From: Streptomyces sclerotialus
Lineage (GTDB): Bacteria; Actinomycetota; Actinomycetes; Streptomycetales; Streptomycetaceae
DNA: 64,000 nucleotides
Assembly (NCBI GenBank): GCA_000719105.1
Contig: JODX01000032.1
Span: 1-64,000, forward strand
Reading direction: 5' to 3'
Positions 42,786 through 52,131 of the stretch are shown piece by piece. The notes below the pieces were generated by a model. That model saw nothing but the letters and a program-made list of their open reading frames with translations. It was not told the DNA's origin and did not search any database. Numbering within the stretch: the stretch's first letter is position 1; each line of letters starts with the position of its first letter. Both the position numbers and the translations under genes were made by a program.

Positions 42786-43436
42786 TCAGTCCGGCAGCCC
42801 GGCCGCCCAGCCGATCCCGCCCCGCAGGTGGGCGAGGAAGTCCGGGTCCTGGTACGCCTCGGAGGCGTGGCCGAGCGCGGTGTAGAAGACCCGGCCCGCA
42901 CCCTGCTCGCGGCACCACGCCAGGGGGTGGTCCTCGCCCATCCCGCCGCCGTCGTACGACGACTCGTCGGCCGAGACGAGCACGTGCACCGCGCCGCGCG
43001 GGCTCTCCCGGAAGTCGTACCACTCGTCGGTGAACTCCCAGACGGCGGGGAGGTGGCGGGTCGCCGGGTGGCCGCGGTCCTCGATCACGGCCTTGCCGGG
43101 CTGGTACGCGGGGTGGCGCGCGAAGCGGGCGCCGAGCAGTTCGCCGTAGTACGGCCAGTCGTACTCGGTGCAGGCGGCCGCGTGCACCCCGGCGAAGCCG
43201 CCGCCCTCCTCGACGTACGCCCTGAGCCCCGCGCGCGCCGCCTCCGTCAGCACCTCACCGCTCGTGGAGAGGAAGACGACCGCCGCGTACGGGTCGAGGG
43301 GCGCCTCGAGGTCCGCCGGGTCCCCGGTGGCGTCGACGCCGAAGCCGAGGGTACGCAGGGCGGTCACACCGGCCGGGACGGAGTCGTGGCGGTAGGCGGT
43401 GGTGCGGGTGTACACGAGGATGCGGGCTGCTGTCAT
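42786..43436 (-). CDS. ThuA-like glutamine-amidotransferase-fold protein
   Basis: The protein (216 aa) has the ThuA fold: ILVYTRTTAYRHDSVPAGV, GGGFAGVHAAACTEYDWPYY and GRVFYTALGHASEAYQDPDF. ThuA proteins are linked to trehalose or sugar metabolism; the enzymatic role is uncertain. A TAGGCT -10 box (43449-43444) lies 7 bases before ATG 43436, so the mRNA is probably leaderless. It is convergent with the LacI gene. Confidence 0.85.
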   Translation of the reverse strand: MTAARILVYTRTTAYRHDSVPAGVTALRTLGFGVDATGDPADLEAPLDPYAAVVFLSTSGEVLTEAARAGLRAYVEEGGGFAGVHAAACTEYDWPYYGELLGARFARHPAYQPGKAVIEDRGHPATRHLPAVWEFTDEWYDFRESPRGAVHVLVSADESSYDGGGMGEDHPLAWCREQGAGRVFYTALGHASEAYQDPDFLAHLRGGIGWAAGLPD

Positions 43437-43456
43437 GCGGGCGAGCCTATGCCGCG

Positions 43457-44095
43457 TCAGCCGCCCACACCCACGTCGTTGTTCGGGGCCCCGTCCCCCT
43501 CGGGCGGCAGGTCGCCGCGCTCGACCGGTTCACCGGCCGGAGGGGACGGGAGGATCCGGGCCGCCTCCTCGTCGGTCGGGCGGTGGACGGCCTCGGCGGC
43601 GGTGCGCAGGACGTCGCGGTCCACGGTGGCCGTGTCGCCGCCGACCCGGATCACGTGACCGTCCTCCGGGACGGCGTACTCGTGCCAGGCACCCGTCGTG
43701 CGGTACCAGGCGTTCCCGTCGGGCTCGCAGGTGACGCGGTCTCCGGTGCCCTCGCCGACCTGCTGCTCCGGGCAGTCCTCGGCGGTCATCGTGCCGCGCT
43801 CCACGCGCAGTTGCAGCTGGGCGCCCTTCTCCTTGGACCAGTAGACGGCGGAGAAGCCGTCGTCGCCGGACACGCCGACCGACTGCTCGGCGAGGGTGAA
43901 CCCCGGGGCCTCGGTGAGGTACACGAGCTCGGGCCCGATACCGAGCGCCTCGGCCCGCTCCCGGAGTCCGGCGCCGGGGGAGGCGAGCGGCCGCGGCTCG
44001 CGGTCGCCGGTCACGGCCTTCTCATCGCCGCAGGCAGTGAGGAGCAGCAAGGGCAGCAGCGTCAGGGGCGGCAGCAGGCGCGCGACACGGATCAT
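43457..44095 (-). CDS. lipoprotein of unknown function
   Basis: The 212-residue protein has a lipobox signal (LLPPLTLLPLLLLTACGDEK), so the mature form is lipid-anchored at Cys 22. The body is a small soluble domain with two further Cys (DCPEQQ and TCEPDG) that may form a disulfide. The tail is acidic and Pro-rich. I recognise no family. It is divergent from the VOC gene. Confidence 0.75.
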   Translation of the reverse strand: MIRVARLLPPLTLLPLLLLTACGDEKAVTGDREPRPLASPGAGLRERAEALGIGPELVYLTEAPGFTLAEQSVGVSGDDGFSAVYWSKEKGAQLQLRVERGTMTAEDCPEQQVGEGTGDRVTCEPDGNAWYRTTGAWHEYAVPEDGHVIRVGGDTATVDRDVLRTAAEAVHRPTDEEAARILPSPPAGEPVERGDLPPEGDGAPNNDVGVGG

Positions 44096-44214
44096 GCCTT
44101 CATCCTGCCGCACAGGTGTTCCACTGGCGCTCCACAGGTGTCGCTCGGTGTCCGAATCCTTGCGTGTCCGATTCCTTCAAGACCCCCGCCCCGTACCCCT
44201 CCTACGGTGGCCGC

Positions 44215-44619
44215 ATGACTCCACGATTCGATGCGGTCGGCATCGTCGTCTCCGACATGGCCGCCTCCGTCGCCTTCTACCGCCGTCTCGGCTTCGCCTT
44301 TCCCGAGGGCTCCGGGACCGCGCCGCACGCCGAGGCCCGGCTGCCCGGCGGGCTGCGGCTGCTGCTCGACACCGAGGAGACCGTGCGCTCCTTCCACGCC
44401 GACTGGAAACCGGGCCCCGGCGGCCGGACCTCGCTGGCGCTGCTGTGCGAGAGCCCGGCCGAGGTGGACGCCGTGTACCGCGCGTTGGTGACCTCAGGGC
44501 ACCAGGGCGAGCTCGAGCCGTGGGACGCGGCGTGGGGCCAGCGGTACGCGGTCGTGCAGGACCCGGACGGCAACGGGGTGGATCTCTTCGCCCCGCTCGG
44601 CCCGCGGCAGGAGGCCTAG
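44215..44619 (+). CDS. VOC-superfamily (glyoxalase-like) protein
   Basis: This 134-residue protein shows the paired beta-alpha-beta-beta-beta units of the VOC fold ([35 protein letters not shown]). Such proteins are glyoxalases, dioxygenases or drug-binding resistance proteins; the substrate is unknown. A TACGGT box (44203-44208) lies 6 bases before the ATG, implying a leaderless mRNA. Its TAG stop shares a CTAG with the stop of the convergent AraC gene. Confidence 0.85.
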   Translation: MTPRFDAVGIVVSDMAASVAFYRRLGFAFPEGSGTAPHAEARLPGGLRLLLDTEETVRSFHADWKPGPGGRTSLALLCESPAEVDAVYRALVTSGHQGELEPWDAAWGQRYAVVQDPDGNGVDLFAPLGPRQEA

Positions 44620-45308
44620 ACGCCGAGCAGCTCCCCGAGCGGCACCCCCGCCAGCTCCCTGACGTCCCGCGCGAGATGGGCCTGGTCCGCGAAGCCCGCG
44701 CGGGCCGCCGTCTCGGCGAAGGGCACCCCGTTCCGGGCCAGGGCCAACGCCCGCTGGAACCGTAGGACACGGGCCAGCGTCTTGGGGCCGTAACCGAACG
44801 CGGCGAGGGCGCGGCGATGCAACTGGCGTGCTCCGATGCCGAGTTCGTCGGCGGTCGCGGCGACTGGGCGGCCCGCGTCGAGTGCGGCGACGATCCTGCG
44901 CAGCAGCGGATCGGGGGCGGCGGAGGCGGCCGCCCGCGCGAGCGCCGCTTCCTCCAGTCCGCGCGCCGGGTCGGCCGCGGCGTTCACCCGTGCGGTGAGG
45001 CGCCGTACCTCCGCCGCCGGCCAGAGGTCGGCGAGCTCGACGCGCCGATCGCGCAGTGCGTGGGCGGGGACGCCGAGGTAGGCGGGCGCGGTGCCGGGGT
45101 GGAAGCGGACACCGGCCCAGGGTCCGGACGCCGCCCCGGGCGCGTGCGCGCGTGTGTCGGGCCCGGCGACCAGTAACCGCCCCTCGTGCCACAGCAGGTC
45201 CATGCAGCCGTCGGGCAGCACCAGCCCCGTGGCGGGCGACGGCGAGCCGCCGCCGGTTCTCGTCCACACCACCGCGCCCGGCAGCCGGGACGCTCTCTCC
45301 GCGTACAC
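44616..45308 (-). CDS. AraC-family transcriptional regulator
   Basis: The protein (230 aa) has an N-terminal domain with [20 protein letters not shown], typical of the DUF6597-type AraC subgroup, and a C-terminal AraC HTH ([20 protein letters not shown], then [20 protein letters not shown]). The start is GTG 45308 with a weak ribosome binding site. Its stop overlaps that of the convergent VOC gene by 3 bases. Target unknown; the VOC gene is a candidate by proximity. Confidence 0.85.
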   Translation of the reverse strand: MYAERASRLPGAVVWTRTGGGSPSPATGLVLPDGCMDLLWHEGRLLVAGPDTRAHAPGAASGPWAGVRFHPGTAPAYLGVPAHALRDRRVELADLWPAAEVRRLTARVNAAADPARGLEEAALARAAASAAPDPLLRRIVAALDAGRPVAATADELGIGARQLHRRALAAFGYGPKTLARVLRFQRALALARNGVPFAETAARAGFADQAHLARDVRELAGVPLGELLGV

Positions 45309-45318
45309 GTGCGCCAGG

Positions 45319-46254
45319 CTACGCCGCGCGGTTGCGGTGCTCCTGGGGGCTGATGCCGTACACCCTCTTGAAGGCGCCGGAGAGAGCGAAGGCGCTGCCG
45401 TAGCCGACCCGGCGGGCTATCGCGTCGAGGGTGTCGTCCGTGTCGCGCAGCCGGTCGGCGGCGAGGGCGAGGCGCACGCCGGTGAGGTACGTCATCGGGG
45501 GCTCGCCCACGAGTTCGCCGAAACGGCGGGCCAGTGCGGCGCGTGAGATCCCGGCCTCGGCGGCCAGCGACGCCACCGTCCAGGGGTGCGCCGGGTCGTC
45601 GTGGGCAAGCCGGAGCACCCGGCCCACGACCGGGTCGCCCAGCGCCCGGTACCAGGCGGGCGCCTCGGCCTCCGGGCGGGCGAACCAGGTCCGCAGCGCC
45701 GCGATGACGAGCAGGTCGAGCAGCCGGTCGAGGACGACGGGCTGGCCCGGTTCGTCCCGGACGATCTCGTCCATCAGGTACGGGGTGAGCGGGCACCGCC
45801 ACGTGTCGGAGGACAGGGTCAGCAGCGGCGGCAGCGCGTCCAGCAGCCGTCCGCCGACCTCGCCCGGCCACAGGTAGGTGCCGATCAGCAGGACCGCCGA
45901 GCCGTCGGGCCGGTCGCCCCAGGTCCGGACGCCGAGGTCCATGGAACCGTTGAGGGGGCGGCCGTCCGGATAGGCGCACTCCCCGCCCGGCGAGATCACG
46001 GCCCGCGGCTCGGTCGCCGGGTCGTCGCCGCAGGTGTACGGGGCCGGGCCGCGCGCGATGGCGAGATCCCCCGCCCTCAGCCGGAGCCGCTTCCCCGTGT
46101 CCGGGGCGATCCACGCCTCGCCGCGGACCATGAGCATCACCGTGAGCGGGGCGCGGTCCTCGACACGGACGCACCACGGCGGGTCGAAGCACGCCCGGAT
46201 CATGAGGGCGCCACGGGCGCGGGGGCCCTCCAGCAGGCCGGCGAGCGGGTCCAT
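45319..46254 (-). CDS. AraC-family regulator with cupin N-terminus
   Basis: The 311-residue protein has a cupin_6-type sensor domain ([19 protein letters not shown] onward) and a two-HTH AraC domain ([20 protein letters not shown], then [20 protein letters not shown]). It is divergent from an NmrA-type oxidoreductase, the usual arrangement for this pair, so it probably controls it. A TACGCT -10 box (46266-46261) lies 6 bases before ATG 46254, implying a leaderless mRNA. Confidence 0.88.
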   Translation of the reverse strand: MDPLAGLLEGPRARGALMIRACFDPPWCVRVEDRAPLTVMLMVRGEAWIAPDTGKRLRLRAGDLAIARGPAPYTCGDDPATEPRAVISPGGECAYPDGRPLNGSMDLGVRTWGDRPDGSAVLLIGTYLWPGEVGGRLLDALPPLLTLSSDTWRCPLTPYLMDEIVRDEPGQPVVLDRLLDLLVIAALRTWFARPEAEAPAWYRALGDPVVGRVLRLAHDDPAHPWTVASLAAEAGISRAALARRFGELVGEPPMTYLTGVRLALAADRLRDTDDTLDAIARRVGYGSAFALSGAFKRVYGISPQEHRNRAA

Positions 46255-46334
46255 GGCGTCAGCGTAGACGCGCGCATATGGAATTGAGCCGTTCGCCGAT
46301 GTTCGCCTGCGGAGCGCGACCGTTGACTGGTGCC

Positions 46335-47219
46335 ATGACAGAGATGACATGGAGCGGGCCGGACGGGACGGACAGGGCGGACGGGACGGACGGGACGGAC
46401 AGGACGGTACTGGTGACCGGGGCGTCGGGGCGGACCGGCAGCCGGGTCGCCGCGGCGGCTCGGGCGGCCGGGCTCACGGTGCGGGCCGGGTCGCGTGCGA
46501 CGGGCTTCGACTGGGCGGACCGGTCGACGTGGGCGGTGGCGCTGCGGGGCGCGGACGCGGCGTACCTGATGTATCCCGCGGACATCGGCCACCCCTCGGC
46601 GGCCGGGGCGATCGGCGCGCTGGCCGGCGAGGCGGTCGCGCACGGGGTGCGGCACCTGGTGCTGCTCTCGGGGCGCGGCGAGGACCAGGCCCTCCCGGCG
46701 GAGGAGGCGCTGAAAGCCTCGGGAGCGGACTGGACGGTCGTACGGGCCGCGTGGTTCGCCCAGAACTTCAGCGAGGGCCCGCTGGTGGACGGGCTGCGCC
46801 AGGGCGAGCTGGTGTTCCCGGCGGGCGAGGTGGCGGAGCCCTTCATCGATGTGCGGGACATCGCGGACGTCGTCGTGGCCGCGCTGACGGCGGGCGGCCG
46901 GTACGCCGGCCGGACCCTGGAGCTGACCGGGCCGCGCCCGATGGGCTTCCGCGAGGCGGTCGCGGAGGTCTCCAAGGCGGCGGGGCGGGACTTCGCGTAC
47001 GTTCCCGTCTCCGCCCGCGAGTACGGCGAGGCCCTGGCCGGTTTCGGCATCCCGCCCGGGGAGGCGGCCGTGCTGGTCGAGATCTTCGAGACGCTGCTGG
47101 ACGGCCGCAACGCCCATGTCACGCCGGGCGTCCGGGAGGTGCTGGGCCGCGAGCCGCGCGACTTCGCGGACTTCGCGCGGGAGGCCGCCGCGGCGGGCAC
47201 CTGGGCTGCCGATGTGTGA
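46335..47219 (+). CDS. NmrA-like NAD(P)-binding protein
   Basis: This 294-residue protein starts with a short Gly/Asp/Thr-rich repeat (from GGACGGGAC units), then a Rossmann motif TVLVTGASGRTGSRVAAAA. Later come VVRAAWFAQNFSEGPL and a C-terminal atypical-SDR substrate domain. Family members are quinone or NADPH-sensing oxidoreductases or redox regulators. ATG 46335 is used; upstream starts add residues without support. It is divergent from the cupin-AraC regulator. Confidence 0.85.
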   Translation: MTEMTWSGPDGTDRADGTDGTDRTVLVTGASGRTGSRVAAAARAAGLTVRAGSRATGFDWADRSTWAVALRGADAAYLMYPADIGHPSAAGAIGALAGEAVAHGVRHLVLLSGRGEDQALPAEEALKASGADWTVVRAAWFAQNFSEGPLVDGLRQGELVFPAGEVAEPFIDVRDIADVVVAALTAGGRYAGRTLELTGPRPMGFREAVAEVSKAAGRDFAYVPVSAREYGEALAGFGIPPGEAAVLVEIFETLLDGRNAHVTPGVREVLGREPRDFADFAREAAAAGTWAADV

Positions 47220-47257
47220 CGGGCGGGATGGCTGACGCCCGGCGGCATGGACGCCGC

Positions 47258-47328
47258 GGGGCCGGCCCGTCGTACGGAGGCAGTGCCTGCCCCGGAGGCA
47301 GCACCTGCTTATACGACGGACCGGCCCC
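47258..47328. terminator. bidirectional terminator-like inverted repeat
   Basis: Two 17-base arms (47258-47274 and 47312-47328) match at 16 positions and enclose a 37-base loop that contains its own small hairpin. It lies between the convergent nmrA-type and BrkB genes, so it can terminate both. Confidence 0.7.
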
Positions 47329-47348
47329 GTCCGGCGGTCTCCCCGGGC

Positions 47349-48500
47349 TCACTCCCCCGGCGGCGCCCCGCCCCCCGGCTTGTCGGACGCCTTGGCATGG
47401 GTGCGCAGGCGCGAGGTGACGTCCTCGGGCGGCAGGAAGCGGGACCAGCGTTCGGGGAACTCGGAGGGCATGTCCGGATCGTCGGGGTCGTGGGGCTCGG
47501 CGGCGCGGGCCGCGGCGGCGCGGGCGACGTACTCGGCGGCCAGCTCCTCCCGCAGACGCTCGTTGGCGGCGCGCGCGGCGGCCGTGGCGGCGGCCGGCCA
47601 GACCCGGTCGATGGCGGCGTTGACGGCGGCGCCGACCAGCACCGCGAACGCGGACACGCCGATCCAGAGCAGGACGGCGACGGCGGCGGCGAGGGAGCCG
47701 TAGATCGTCGCGCCCTCGATCGTGTTGGTGAGGTAGATCCGCAGCAGGAAGCTGCCGAGCACCCACATGCCGAGGGCGACCAGGGCGCCCGGGGCGTCCT
47801 CGACCCAGGGCGAGCGCACGGGCACGGAGACGTGGTACAGCGTCGTCAGGAACACGACCGACAGGACGATCACGACCGGCCAGTACAGGATCTGCACCAG
47901 GGTCGTCGACCACGGCAGGACGTTCACCACCGCGTCCGGGCCCGCGACCATCAGCGGCAGCGCCACCGACCCGATCAGCAGCGCCACGATGAACAGCAGG
48001 AAGGCCAGCAGCCGGGTCTTGACTATGCCGCGCACACCGTCGAGGCCGTACATCACGGTGATGGTGTCGATGAAGACGTTCACCGCTCGGGATCCGGACC
48101 AGACCGCGAAGAGGAAACCGACGGAGATGACGTCGGGTCTGCCGCCCTGCGTCACATCGTCCAGAATCGGCTGGGCGATCTCCTGGACGCCGCGGTCGGA
48201 CAGCACCGTGCGGGAGGCCTCCAGAAGGTTGTTCTCCAGGCTGGAAATGGTGTCGGCGCCCGTCCAGGCGTCGACGTAGTAGAGCAGGCCGATCAGACTG
48301 ACGAGCAGCGGCGGCACGGACATCAGCGTGAAGAACGCCGCCTCCGCCGCGAGGCCGAGAACGCGGTACTCGATGCACGAGTTCACGGTGTCCTTCAGCA
48401 GCAGCCAGGCTGTTCTGCGCTTGGAGACGTTCCGGTAGAGGGCACGGGCCCGGTGGAGACGGCCGGAGGGGCTCTCGGAGAACTTTCTTGCTGGCTGCAC
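47349..48500 (-). CDS. YihY/BrkB-family membrane protein
   Basis: The protein (383 aa) has about six membrane segments from residue 45 to 290 (e.g. AAFFTLMSVPPLLVSLIGLL, LLAFLLFIVALLIGSVALPL) and a charged, Ala-rich cytoplasmic C-terminus. Members were once called RNase BN; they are inner-membrane proteins of unclear transport function. The start is GTG 48500. It is convergent with the NmrA-type gene, with an inverted repeat between. Confidence 0.85.
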   Translation of the reverse strand: MQPARKFSESPSGRLHRARALYRNVSKRRTAWLLLKDTVNSCIEYRVLGLAAEAAFFTLMSVPPLLVSLIGLLYYVDAWTGADTISSLENNLLEASRTVLSDRGVQEIAQPILDDVTQGGRPDVISVGFLFAVWSGSRAVNVFIDTITVMYGLDGVRGIVKTRLLAFLLFIVALLIGSVALPLMVAGPDAVVNVLPWSTTLVQILYWPVVIVLSVVFLTTLYHVSVPVRSPWVEDAPGALVALGMWVLGSFLLRIYLTNTIEGATIYGSLAAAVAVLLWIGVSAFAVLVGAAVNAAIDRVWPAAATAAARAANERLREELAAEYVARAAAARAAEPHDPDDPDMPSEFPERWSRFLPPEDVTSRLRTHAKASDKPGGGAPPGE

Positions 48501-49584
48501 GCCTCTTACGGTATCCGCCGCGACAGGCGGCCCTCACCATGCGGTACCGATGCCGGGGCTCCCGGCGGTACGGATTGCCGGGCCTGTTCCGGTACGGGCG
48601 CCGGAGCGGGGGCGTCACCGGTGCCCCGGCCGTCCCGTACCGATGCCGGGGCCCCGCTACCGAGGCCGTAGGCCCCGTCGGTACCCGCGGCCCCACCCGC
48701 CCGCGCCCCCGGACCGCACGCTTCCCACGGGTCCCGCCGCACGGCAGAAATACGAGGGCAACCCATGGGAAACCAGCGAAGATTACTCATGCACTTTCTG
48801 TCATGCTCTCGCTGGCCGAATCAGGTGGGGTCGGTCGGCGGGATGGTTGATGACGCCCGCTTCAGCGAGAGGGGAAGTTCCCCGTTGAAGCACATCCGCG
48901 GGCTGCACCGAAGGAGCCGCGGAAGATCGGCCGTAGCACGGGAAAGCGTCAATTGCCCGAACTCCCTTGACCTGTTCGTGAATACACCGAAAGAATCCAG
49001 ATTGCATTCCACTGCGGACCACCGCCAAGGGGGAGGGGCGCCGCACAACGGGGGACGTGGGGACACCTGACCAAGTGTCCTAGCTGCAGCGTTGCCCGTG
49101 ATCCGCCGGAGATCCGGGCGGATCACCCCCGTACTGCTCCGTGCCGACCCACATGGCTGTCCGGTTCCACTCTTTCACACGCCGACTGGACATAACCGCT
49201 CGCCATGTCATTACGCGCCACGCCGCTCAGCCCAGGGCGTATTTCAACTGTGAACCGCCCCGGAGAAATCCATGCATTCACTCGCGCCACGCACTCCTCT
49301 TTCCCACCCGTTTCCGCATGTCGCCGCCGCTGCGACGCAATGCGCGCCGGGTGCGACGTGATCTGTCACGGCCCCTGACAAACATTTATTGACGCCCCGG
49401 TAACCGGCCCACGCCAGGAACCGGACAACGGGGCGCGGGCGTATTCCCTGCAACGGGCGGACCGTGCGCCCGGGCCCGCCGCGAGGCGGCCGGGCCCCTC
49501 GCCGCGGTCGCCCGCGATCCGGCGCCGCTCCGCGCGCCGCACACACAACACAGACGCTGAAACGAACATGCACTAGGAGTTCAT
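48501..49584. other. long gene-free region upstream of the synthetase locus
   Basis: These 1084 bases separate the divergent BrkB gene and the Pls-like gene. The stretch 48740-49430 is much poorer in GC than its surroundings. Short ORFs are present but lack streptomycete codon bias. It probably carries the regulatory region of the synthetase operon. The only clear structure is the hairpin at 48861-48890. Confidence 0.6.
48861..48890. promoter_or_regulatory. hairpin in the upstream region of the synthetase locus
   Basis: A 6-base perfect pairing GGGGAA-G-TTCCCC (48871-48883) is extended across an internal loop by CTTCA and TGAAG arms. It could be an operator or an RNA hairpin. There is no neighbouring gene that it could terminate, which favours a regulatory role. 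Confidence 0.35.
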
Positions 49585-52131
49585 GTGGTGGGAAACAGCG
49601 GTGAGGCCACGACTGCCGCTCCGCCCGACCTTCCGGCCGCGCAGGTCGCATGCACGGACAACGGCGCGCAGGCCGCGCGCCCGGACTCCGGGCAGCTCAC
49701 GCGCGCGGACACCGAGCGGATCCTCGCCGAGGTGCTGGCCGCGGTCGTGCGGGTCGATCAGGTGTCGGCCGACAGCCACTTCTTCGACGACCTCGGCGCC
49801 AATTCACTGGTGATGGCCCACTTCTGCGCCCGGATCCGAAAGCGGTCCGACCTGCCGTCGGTGTCGATGAAGGACGTCTACGCCCATCCGACGGTCCGCG
49901 GTCTGGCCGCCGTCCTGGCCGGGGCCGAGGAACCGGGCCCCGAGCGGGCGCCCGTGCAGGCCGAGCCGGTGCCGCCCGGAAGCTCGTTCCGCCACGCGCT
50001 CTGCGGAACGCTGCAGTTCCTGGTCTTCGTCGGATACAGCCTGCTCGGCGCGGTCGCCCTCACCCAGGGGTACGAGTGGGTGGCCGCCGCCCCGTCGGCC
50101 GCCGGCGTCTATCTGCGGGCGGCGCTGTTCGGCGGCCTGCTCGTCGTCGGGCTGACCCTGCTGCCGGTCGCCGCCAAGTGGCTGCTGATCGGCCGCGCCA
50201 GGCCGGCCGAGTTCCCGGTCTGGGGCATGACCTACTTACGGTTCTGGATCGTCCGGGCGCTGCTGCACACCAGCCCGGCGATGCTCCTCGTCGGCAACCC
50301 GCTGTACGCGGTCTACCTGCGCGCCCTCGGTGCCCGCATCGGCCGGAACACGACGATCCTGAGCCGCTCGGTGCCCGTCGCCGCGGATCTGCTCACGGTG
50401 GGCGAGGGCACGGTGATCCGCAAGGACTCGTCGCTGCAGTGCTACCACGCCCACGCCGGGCGCCTGCGCACCGGCCCCGTCACCCTCGGCCGCGACGTGT
50501 TCGTGGGCGAGCGGACCGTGCTGGACATCAACACCTCGATGGGCGACGGATCCCAGCTCGGCCACTCCTCCGCGCTGCGTCCCGGCGAGTCGGTGCCGGC
50601 CGGGGAGAGCTGGCACGGCTCCCCCGCCGAGCGCACGACGGTCGACCACATACGCGTCGCCCCGGCGCCGTGCGGCACGCTCCGCCGGGCCGGCTACGCC
50701 GCCGGCTCCCTGCTCCAGGTCTTCCTGCTGTGGGTGCCGCTGGCCGTCGGCGGCCTGTACCTGCTGTTCGCGGTGGCCCCCGGTCTCGAGGCGCTCGTCG
50801 ACGCGCAGGCCCGGGACATCGGCTCGCTGCGCTTCTACGTCGAGGCGCTGGTGCTGTCCGTGGTGCTGTTCCTGGGCGGCACCGCGATCGGCGCGGTCAC
50901 GGTGCTCCTCGTGCCGCGCCTGCTGAACCGGATGATCAAGCCGGACAGGGTGTATCCGCTGTACGGCTTCCAGTACGGGGTGCACCGCACGATCACCCGT
51001 CTGACCAACATCCTGTTCTACAAGTGGCTGTTCGGTGACAGCTCGTACATCGTCTACTACCTGAAGGCCCTCGGGTACAACCTGTCCCGCGTGCAGCAGA
51101 CCGGCTCCAACTTCGGGACCGAGCTGAAGCACGAGACGCCGTTCCTGTCCACGGTCGGCCGGGGCACGATGGTCGCCGACGGCCTGTCGATCATGAACGC
51201 CGAGTACTCGGCCACCTCGTTCAAGGTCAGCCGGACGTCGATCGGGGCGCGCAACTTCCTCGGCAACGCCATCGCCTACCCGGCCGGGGGCCGTACGGGC
51301 GACAACTGCCTGCTGGCCACGAAGGTGCTGGTGCCCCTGGACGGCGAGGTCCGCGAAGGGGTGGGGCTGCTCGGCTCGCCCCCGTTCGAGATCCCGCGGT
51401 CGGTGGAGCGCGACAGCCGCTTCGACCATCTGCGCCAAGGAGCGGAGTTCCAGCGGCGGCTGCATGCGAAGAATCGTTACAACCTGAAGTCGATGGGGAT
51501 GCTGTTCGCCCTGAGGTGGGTGTGCGGCTTCGTGCTCACGGTGCTCGGCTTCGCGGCCGTCGACCTGTACTGGCACGGCACCGCGGCACTCGCCGTGGTC
51601 ACCGCGTTCATGGTGCTGAGCCTCGTGTTCATCGTCGTGTACTTCGCGCTCGTGGAGCGCTGCATCCTGCGCTTCCGCCCGCTGCAGCCGGAGCTCTTCT
51701 CCATCTACGACGAGCGCTTCTGGCACATCGAGCGCCTGTGGAAGGTGCCCGACCTGCACCTCGGCGTGCTGAACGGCACCCCGTTCAAGGTCTGGGCCTG
51801 GCGGCTGATGGGGGCGAAGTTCGGGAAGCGGGTCTTCGACGACGGCCTCTACCTGACCGAACGGACGCTGTCCACGGTCGGCGACGACTGCACCTTCAAC
51901 ATGGGCAGCAGGCTCCAGGCGCACTCGCAGGAGGACGGCACCTTCAAGTCGGACCACGTCAGGCTCGGCGACGGCGTGACCCTCGGGGTCGGCTCGCTGG
52001 TCCACTACGGCGTGACCATGGGCGACGGGGCCGAACTCGCCGCCGACTCCTTTCTGCTGAAGGGCGAGCAAGTACCGCCGCGCGCGCGGTGGGGCGGCAA
52101 CCCGGCCACGGAGGACCGGGGACGACGGTGA
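49585..52131 (+). CDS. Pls-type membrane peptide-forming protein with N-terminal carrier domain
   Basis: This 848-residue protein has a carrier domain at about 40-110 (FFDDLGANSLVMAHFCARI). The rest is the terminal region of epsilon-polylysine synthetase-like proteins (TIGR02353 type): six membrane segments in three pairs (about 135-205, 370-450, 640-690), each pair followed by a left-handed beta-helix/C-like unit. The middle unit has the family's conserved stretch (QTGSNFGTELKHETPFLSTV, then PAGGRTGDNCLLATKV and LGSPPFEIPRSV). In Pls these tandem units form the isopeptide bonds of the polymer. Here the A domain is not on this protein. AGGAG precedes GTG 49585 (GTG 49588 is also possible). 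It overlaps the next gene as GTGA. Confidence 0.85.
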   Translation: MVGNSGEATTAAPPDLPAAQVACTDNGAQAARPDSGQLTRADTERILAEVLAAVVRVDQVSADSHFFDDLGANSLVMAHFCARIRKRSDLPSVSMKDVYAHPTVRGLAAVLAGAEEPGPERAPVQAEPVPPGSSFRHALCGTLQFLVFVGYSLLGAVALTQGYEWVAAAPSAAGVYLRAALFGGLLVVGLTLLPVAAKWLLIGRARPAEFPVWGMTYLRFWIVRALLHTSPAMLLVGNPLYAVYLRALGARIGRNTTILSRSVPVAADLLTVGEGTVIRKDSSLQCYHAHAGRLRTGPVTLGRDVFVGERTVLDINTSMGDGSQLGHSSALRPGESVPAGESWHGSPAERTTVDHIRVAPAPCGTLRRAGYAAGSLLQVFLLWVPLAVGGLYLLFAVAPGLEALVDAQARDIGSLRFYVEALVLSVVLFLGGTAIGAVTVLLVPRLLNRMIKPDRVYPLYGFQYGVHRTITRLTNILFYKWLFGDSSYIVYYLKALGYNLSRVQQTGSNFGTELKHETPFLSTVGRGTMVADGLSIMNAEYSATSFKVSRTSIGARNFLGNAIAYPAGGRTGDNCLLATKVLVPLDGEVREGVGLLGSPPFEIPRSVERDSRFDHLRQGAEFQRRLHAKNRYNLKSMGMLFALRWVCGFVLTVLGFAAVDLYWHGTAALAVVTAFMVLSLVFIVVYFALVERCILRFRPLQPELFSIYDERFWHIERLWKVPDLHLGVLNGTPFKVWAWRLMGAKFGKRVFDDGLYLTERTLSTVGDDCTFNMGSRLQAHSQEDGTFKSDHVRLGDGVTLGVGSLVHYGVTMGDGAELAADSFLLKGEQVPPRARWGGNPATEDRGRR

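Noticed and set aside
48780..48900. tRNA gene in the low-GC region
   Set aside because: No T-loop consensus (GGTTCGAATCC type) or acceptor pairing could be found.
48765..49070. 101-residue ORF on the plus strand
   Set aside because: Codon use lacks the strong GC bias of the neighbours and no domain or good ribosome binding site is visible.
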